Both the position numbers and the translations under genes were made by a program. From the NCBI GenBank assembly GCA_947486185.1, contig CANKTH010000010.1, positions 1 through 64,000 on the forward strand: DNA of 64,000 bases. The letters are read 5' to 3'. The notes under the pieces are model-generated. The model saw only the letters and a list, made by a program, of their open reading frames with translations. It was not told the origin of the DNA and did no database searches. This stretch comes from Deltaproteobacteria bacterium (lineage in GTDB: Bacteria > Myxococcota_A > UBA796 > SXON01). Shown piece after piece: positions 59,886 through 64,000 of this stretch. Positions within the stretch are counted from its first letter, which is position 1. Each line of letters starts with the position of its first letter.

Positions 59886-60859
59886 GCGGCGTCCCGGGCG
59901 GCCCACCAGGCGGCGAGGAGGCCAAATATCAGGAGCAAGGCCGAAGGAAGCGCAGGTCCGATGGCGCCCGCGAGCTGGTCGAGGAGGCGCACGCTGCCCC
60001 ATAGGCCCAACACGCCGCCGCCTACGACGCCGCCGAGCGGCCATGACGACACCCCGCCGCGCAGCGACGCGAGCACCAGTGGCACGAGGAGTGTAGGGAG
60101 TACCGTGCGTTTCCACAAGATCCAGCGCTCGTAGGGGCTGTGGGCGCGGCGCCACAGGTCGGGCGTTCCGCGCTCGGCCGGGGCGATACGCCCCTCCGTA
60201 CCGGGGAGGCGAATCGGGAGGGACAAACGTTCAAAACTCAGGGAGGTGCTGCGGTCCCACGCCTCGATCCGGCCCGCCTCCAGCTCCATCACCACTCCCG
60301 CCGCGGCCGGCCGGAGGGCCCAGCCCTCCGCCTCACCCGCCCGGCCACCATCCGTAAAATAGATACGCTCATCCTGCACCGCCACCGACCACGGCCCGAG
60401 CTGCAGGGTCTGCCCCTCGCGCGGCTCCACCGCGGCGACCGTCGCGGCCCGGCTGTCCCGTAGCCCAGCCCGTGCCGCTGGCTCGGCGAGGTGGGTCACG
60501 ACGCCCGACCCGGCTCCGGCGCACAGCGCAAAAGGGAGGGCCGCTCGGGTCAAGGCGCGTGGGCCGACGCCGAGGCTCTGGAGCGCGAGCCACGCCCCTT
60601 CGTCACGAAGCCGCCGCGCCCCTAGCGCCGCGCCCGCGAGCGCCGCCAGCGGCCAGGCCACCGCTCCCGCCGATCCCAATGACGCAAGTGCGAGCTGCAC
60701 AAACAGCCCCGGCCCCGGGCTCACGCCAGTCGTGACCAGCGCCTGGGCGAGCAGCCCCAGGCCCGCGATCAGGAGCCCGAGCGCCAGGGTCGCACCCGTA
60801 GCCGGCCCGAGCGAGGCCCAGACCAGACGCGACAGAAAGGGGGATGATGAGGCGGGCAA
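59882..60859 (-). CDS. LptF/LptG-family (YjgP/YjgQ) membrane protein
   Basis: 325 residues from a TTG at 60859. Three N-terminal TM helices with coupling segment LRDEGAWLALQSLGVGPRAL and the P-F/S motif region, a periplasmic jelly-roll of about 130 residues (LQLGPWSVAVQDERIYFTDG, then VVMELEAGRIEAWDRSTS and FERLSLPIRLPG), then three TM helices (ILWKRTVLPTLLVPLVLASL, GGVVGGGVLGLWGSVRLL, ALLLIFGLLAAWWAA). This is the six-TM YjgP/YjgQ build of the LPS export permease. It overlaps the shorter partner. Divergent from cdnL with 142 bases between. Confidence 0.82.
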   Translation of the reverse strand: MPASSSPFLSRLVWASLGPATGATLALGLLIAGLGLLAQALVTTGVSPGPGLFVQLALASLGSAGAVAWPLAALAGAALGARRLRDEGAWLALQSLGVGPRALTRAALPFALCAGAGSGVVTHLAEPAARAGLRDSRAATVAAVEPREGQTLQLGPWSVAVQDERIYFTDGGRAGEAEGWALRPAAAGVVMELEAGRIEAWDRSTSLSFERLSLPIRLPGTEGRIAPAERGTPDLWRRAHSPYERWILWKRTVLPTLLVPLVLASLRGGVSSWPLGGVVGGGVLGLWGSVRLLDQLAGAIGPALPSALLLIFGLLAAWWAARDAA

Positions 60860-61001
60860 GATGAGTTAGCGGGTGAGGCGCATTTTGTACCCTCTTGCCC
60901 ACGAGCGCGTGCCCGGCCTCTCCGGGTCGGCGTAGTGGCGCTTCGTCGTGGCATCCCCTGCCGCGGCGCGGCGGCGGGCCGGGGGGGTTGGGAGTCAGGC
61001 T

Positions 61002-61511
61002 ATGAGTCAGGCTATGGAGTTCAACGTCGGTGACAAAGCGGTCTATCCCGCGCACGGCGTGGGTATCATCCGGGAAGTCATCACCATCGACCTTGATGAG
61101 GAAAAGGCAACCTTCTACGTGCTGAAGATCCTGGATAACGGCATGACCGTCCGGGTGCCCGTCGCGAGCGCGCGGGCGAACGGGATGCGGCCGGTGGTGT
61201 CCCGGGAGCAGATCGAGAAGGTGTACGAAATCCTCCGCGATCGGGACGTGCCCACGGACAACCAGACGTGGAACCGCCGCTATCGCGACTACATGAGCAA
61301 GATCAAGACCGGCGACCCGCTGGAGGTCGCCAAGGTGCTCCGAGATCTCGCGATCCTCCGCGGCGACAAGTCTTTGTCGTTCGGCGAGCGCAAGATGTTC
61401 GACCACGCCCGTAGCCTCCTGGTCCAGGAGATCGCCGTGGCGATGGACGTCGACGAGAAGGAGGTCGCTTCGGGCGTCGATGAGCTGTTCGGGGTCGTGG
61501 CGACGGGCTGA
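61002..61511 (+). CDS. cdnL: CdnL/CarD-family transcription factor
   Basis: 169 residues from the ATG at 61002, with GGGAG upstream; an ATG four codons later is possible and the longer ORF to 60948 is not needed. N-terminal RNA-polymerase-interaction domain: FNVGDKAVYPAHGVGII, ITIDLDEEKATFYVLKIL, MTVRVPVASARANGMRPV. The C-terminal helical DNA-binding domain has TWNRRYRDYMSKIKTGD, PLEVAKVLRDLAILRGDKSL and ERKMFDHARSLLVQEIA. Length and order match CdnL of myxobacteria, which stabilises the promoter open complex at rRNA and other genes. Cytoplasmic, presumably essential. Confidence 0.95.
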   Translation: MSQAMEFNVGDKAVYPAHGVGIIREVITIDLDEEKATFYVLKILDNGMTVRVPVASARANGMRPVVSREQIEKVYEILRDRDVPTDNQTWNRRYRDYMSKIKTGDPLEVAKVLRDLAILRGDKSLSFGERKMFDHARSLLVQEIAVAMDVDEKEVASGVDELFGVVATG

Positions 61512-61546
61512 GCGGCGGTTCCGTGCGGTTCGGGTTCCCCGCGGGC

Positions 61547-61807
61547 TCAGGGCTCGGCGCCGCCGCCGCCCCGAGTGGTCAGCCGTACCAGGAGGTTGCT
61601 CCGGCGCACCAGCTCGTCGGCGCTGCCGCGCAGCACCGTGAGTTTGCCGATCCGGCCCTCCGCAGCGATGTCCTGGGCGACCGCCGCGAGCTGCTCGGCC
61701 GCGTTGCCGGTCTTGACCAGCGCGCCCTCGGCCGCGTTCGCCCAGCGCAACGACGCCTCCGAGGGGGTGTCGGCCATCGCCCCGAAGATCAGCCACGCCA
61801 GGATCAT
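61547..61807 (-). CDS. Small exported protein of unknown function
   Basis: 86 residues from the ATG at 61807 with GAGG eight bases upstream; a GTG two codons earlier is possible. The start MILAWLIFGAMADTP is a short signal-like segment. The rest is Ala-rich helix (SEASLRWANAAEGALVKTGN, AAEQLAAVAQDIAAEG), then LRGSADELVRRSNLLVRL and a Gly-rich end. No family recognised. It is antisense-free and convergent with cdnL. Confidence 0.6.
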   Translation of the reverse strand: MILAWLIFGAMADTPSEASLRWANAAEGALVKTGNAAEQLAAVAQDIAAEGRIGKLTVLRGSADELVRRSNLLVRLTTRGGGGAEP

Positions 61808-61853
61808 CCACACGCCTCACCTTGCGGCCCAGCGCCGCCGCCGAGAGGGTAGC

Positions 61854-62297
61854 ATGAGACTCCGAGCCTGGCGCCCCACCGACGACGTCGCCGCCCATAT
61901 CGCAGCGATCTACGTAGAATACGGGCTGTGTTTTGATCCGAGCTACGAGAACGACCTGTTCGACATCGAAGGCGCCTACGCGGGCGGAGCCTTCTGGGTT
62001 GTTGAGGACGAACAAGGGATCCTTGCCACTGCTGCCGTAGTGCCCGATAGCGGGGCGCGGCTGATTCGGCGGATGTACGTCGCCCGCCGCGGGCGTCGTC
62101 GCGGGCTCGCGGCCGAGCTCATCGCCGCCTGTGAAGGTTGGGGGAGTTTTTCGCGCACCCATCTTTGGAGTGATGTCCGATTCCGCGCCGCACACGCGCT
62201 TTATCTAGGGGCGGGCTTTCGGGGCGGCCATTTCCGGGTGCTGACCGACCCGGACCGGAGCGTAGAGCGTTACTTCTGGCGACCGTCGTCGTGTTGA
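61854..62297 (+). CDS. GNAT-family N-acetyltransferase
   Basis: 147 residues from the ATG at 61854. MRLRAWRPTDDVAAHIAAIY at the N-terminus, AFWVVEDEQGILATAAVVP as the beta-4 region, RLIRRMYVARRGRRRGLAAEL with the R/Q-x-x-G-x-G/A-type acetyl-CoA loop, and RAAHALYLGAGFRGGHFRV as the family-typical end. It transfers an acetyl group to an unknown amine. The stop overlaps the start of the next gene. Confidence 0.88.
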   Translation: MRLRAWRPTDDVAAHIAAIYVEYGLCFDPSYENDLFDIEGAYAGGAFWVVEDEQGILATAAVVPDSGARLIRRMYVARRGRRRGLAAELIAACEGWGSFSRTHLWSDVRFRAAHALYLGAGFRGGHFRVLTDPDRSVERYFWRPSSC

Positions 62298-64000
62298 GCC
62301 GCCTCGGCGACCATCTCCCGCTCCTCGCGCCGCTGCCGCGAGGTTTTGCTAGGGTCGCTCTTGGTCTTCTCCTGAGCGCCTGGCTCCTGATGGGGCCTTC
62401 GGCGCTGATCCCGGGCAACTTCCCGGGCGATCCGGCACGACCGGAGGTCGCGGTGACCGTCAACCTGCACTGGCAGGTGCACTCGCGTGGATTATCGGGC
62501 TATATCGCAGATGATCTGCACGGATACCCCTTCCGGGTGGACCGGGTGGTGCACGACGGTGTGCCCCTCGACGCGCTGACCTCGGCGCCCCTCACCGCCC
62601 TCCTTGGCGTACCGATCGGCATGTGGTCCTGGTTGCTCCTCGTGATCTGGGGCCTCGGCCTCGGGGGCGCGTGCTTGTGCGGGCGCTGGTGGGGCACCGA
62701 GCGCGCTGCGTGGATCGGGGGCCTCGGGTGGCAGACCAGCGAGGTGGCGCTGCGAGAGATTGGTGAAGGACGGGCTACAACGGCCTTTGCACTCCTGGGC
62801 TGGCCCCTCGCGCTCCTCGCCGGGCTGGAGTCGGCGCGGCGACCGGCGGGGCGCTGGGCCGTGGTCGCGGGTCTCCTGGCCGGGCTCGTAGCGCTGGCTT
62901 CCTGGGGGCTGGCTCCCCCGGCGATCTTCCTGGCGGTCCTCCCGGGTCTCCTCTTTCCTGGCCGATTTTTGAGGCTCCTTACCTCGTCGGCCGGGTTTGG
63001 GGCCGTGGTCGCGGTGCCGGTCGCGTGGGTGTGGAGCGGCAGCGGCGAGCTCCCCAGCCTCTCCATGGATCCCTGGTCCCCGACCCTGCTCTCATTTACC
63101 CAGATTCGTCCTGTAGATCTGGCCACGGTACGGCTCTACGGGTGGGACGGGGTGCTGGTACGTACCCTCTGCCGCCCTGGCGTGTGGCTCCTCGTCGTGC
63201 TGGGGCTACGAGCGCAGTCCTTACGGACGACCCGGGTGCCGGCGGCCCTGGCGCTCCTCGGCCTCGTAGTCGCGCTCGGGCCCTACCTGCCCGGTCCGGT
63301 CGTGCTGCCTTTTGGGCTGAGCCTGGAGCTTCCGGTGTGGTCGCGCTTCTGGTGGGTCGACCGCTGGTCTGCGCTCGTGACCCTGGGTGCTGTTCTGCTC
63401 GCGTCCGGCGCTGCGACCCGCCCTGGGCCCCTGGGCGCCCGGATCCCCGCGTGGTTGGGTGCCCGGCTGCCGGTCGGCTTACCGGCGTGGACCGCGAGGG
63501 TGCCGTTGGCGCCCGTGGTGGCCCTGGTCTTTGCCGAGGCCTTTGTCTTTTCGCGGGCTTTACCCTGGCCGGTCACCCCGCTCCCGCCCTCCGACGCGGC
63601 CAAGGTGCTCGCCGAGCGCCCCGACGTGCCCTTTGTCCTGCTGCCGCTGGGTGAAGGCCGCTTTCGCCCCGATCGCCTGGACCTCATCGACCAGATCTAC
63701 CACGGTCGCCCCATGGCCAACGGCACCCGGCCCGCCTCCGATCTTCGCGCTCCGGACGCACTGCTTCGCGCGTGGCAGCTGAACGCCGGCCTCCGGGGTC
63801 TCGCTGCCTGTGAGACTGGCGAGCCACCCGAGCCCTCGCCGCGCGCCAGCTTTGACCTGGTCCATGCGGGCATCCGCCAGGTCTACCTCGACACCCGGTA
63901 CGTCGGGAGCGATGTGCCCGGCGCCTACCAGGGCTGCGTGCTCGCCGTGCTCGACGGCTGGACCGAAGAGAAAGAACAACCCCCGTTCCGGCGTTTTCAA
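62291..64000 (+). CDS. Large polytopic membrane protein, 3' end outside window
   Basis: The frame is open from a GTG at 62291 (or TTG at 62294, overlapping the GNAT stop) to the right edge, at least 570 residues. A membrane helix at about 25 (VALGLLLSAWLLMG) is followed by a periplasmic loop with a N-L-H-W-Q-V-H segment and G-Y-I-A-D-D-L-H-G-Y-P, then many TM segments (WSWLLLVIWGLGLGGACL, LAGLVALASWGLAPPAIF, PVVLPFGLSLELPVWSRFW). The later soluble part reads VLAERPDVPFVLLPLGEG and IRQVYLDTRYVG. This looks like a GT-C or DUF-type membrane protein, with the Asp-Leu-His in the first loop as a possible acidic site. No firm family call. Confidence 0.7.
   Translation, partial: MLSRLGDHLPLLAPLPRGFARVALGLLLSAWLLMGPSALIPGNFPGDPARPEVAVTVNLHWQVHSRGLSGYIADDLHGYPFRVDRVVHDGVPLDALTSAPLTALLGVPIGMWSWLLLVIWGLGLGGACLCGRWWGTERAAWIGGLGWQTSEVALREIGEGRATTAFALLGWPLALLAGLESARRPAGRWAVVAGLLAGLVALASWGLAPPAIFLAVLPGLLFPGRFLRLLTSSAGFGAVVAVPVAWVWSGSGELPSLSMDPWSPTLLSFTQIRPVDLATVRLYGWDGVLVRTLCRPGVWLLVVLGLRAQSLRTTRVPAALALLGLVVALGPYLPGPVVLPFGLSLELPVWSRFWWVDRWSALVTLGAVLLASGAATRPGPLGARIPAWLGARLPVGLPAWTARVPLAPVVALVFAEAFVFSRALPWPVTPLPPSDAAKVLAERPDVPFVLLPLGEGRFRPDRLDLIDQIYHGRPMANGTRPASDLRAPDALLRAWQLNAGLRGLAACETGEPPEPSPRASFDLVHAGIRQVYLDTRYVGSDVPGAYQGCVLAVLDGWTEEKEQPPFRRFQ

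Noticed and set aside
60603-62195. 530-codon minus-strand ORF across cdnL and GNAT
   Set aside because: Overlaps several well-supported genes; His/Arg/Asp-rich without motifs.

Overview
The window reads as a chromosomal segment of a G+C-rich, Gram-negative, predatory- or social-type bacterium, most likely a member of the Myxococcota (Deltaproteobacteria in the older sense), possibly uncultured. The grounds are a CdnL/CarD regulator, Hanks-type Ser/Thr kinases joined to beta-propeller, FHA or Pro-rich modules, many lipoproteins, and three very large acidic surface proteins built from MopE-type DCDD repeats and FG-GAP blades. No rRNA, credible tRNA, CRISPR array, transposase or prophage was seen. 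Genes are tightly packed, and many start and stop codons overlap (ATGA, GTGA, TTGA, TGATG).

Layout. 1-3.4 kb (minus): the end-truncated gene for a secreted M23-like/FG-GAP/MopE protein and a small SRPBCC protein. 3.65-9.5 kb (plus): a three-gene overlapping operon of a putative HTH regulator, a single-pass membrane protein and a 1261-residue FG-GAP plus MopE surface protein. 9.8-12.5 kb (plus): a PHP/DUF3604 lipoprotein. 12.55-21 kb (minus): an operon running from a giant MopE/FG-GAP lipoprotein through an MJ1255-type glycosyltransferase and a kinase-propeller protein that lacks the kinase C-lobe to an FHA/winged-helix protein. 21.5-28.1 kb (plus): an NCS1 transporter, then an MNIO (DUF692) module whose last protein ends in a Gly/Ser/Cys tail, then a Fur-family regulator and ModB/ModC-like ABC subunits. 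28.2-35.4 kb: a lipoprotein, a MacB/LolD-like ABC transporter, a Ser/Thr kinase and a coiled-coil membrane protein. 35.4-45.3 kb: four metallopeptidases (M14, M3, M20, M14), two glycosyltransferases and a GST. 45.4-57.8 kb (minus): a 12.4-kb same-strand run headed by a clear Fur box. Its order is DUF4856 lipoprotein, imelysin-like lipoprotein, a single ORF fusing a sterol-desaturase-type protein to a TonB-dependent receptor, a DUF2231-like membrane protein, a GT-C-like protein, a pentaheme cytochrome c lipoprotein, a multicopper oxidase lipoprotein and a second polytopic membrane protein. 58-64 kb: a diiron ferritin-like lipoprotein, an LptF/LptG-like pair, CdnL, a GNAT acetyltransferase and an end-truncated polytopic membrane protein.

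How the parts may work together. The Fur-box locus looks like an iron-acquisition system with an adjacent redox module. The MNIO locus looks like a small post-translational modification system whose likely substrate is the Cys-tailed protein encoded two genes downstream. The kinase-propeller and FHA/winged-helix pair looks like a phospho-signalling unit attached to a surface-protein and glycosylation operon. The two most unusual objects are the desaturase/TonB-receptor fusion at 51911-55114 and the MNIO/Cys-tail cluster at 23125-26334. All function calls come from reading motifs and family resemblance by eye; no database search was run.
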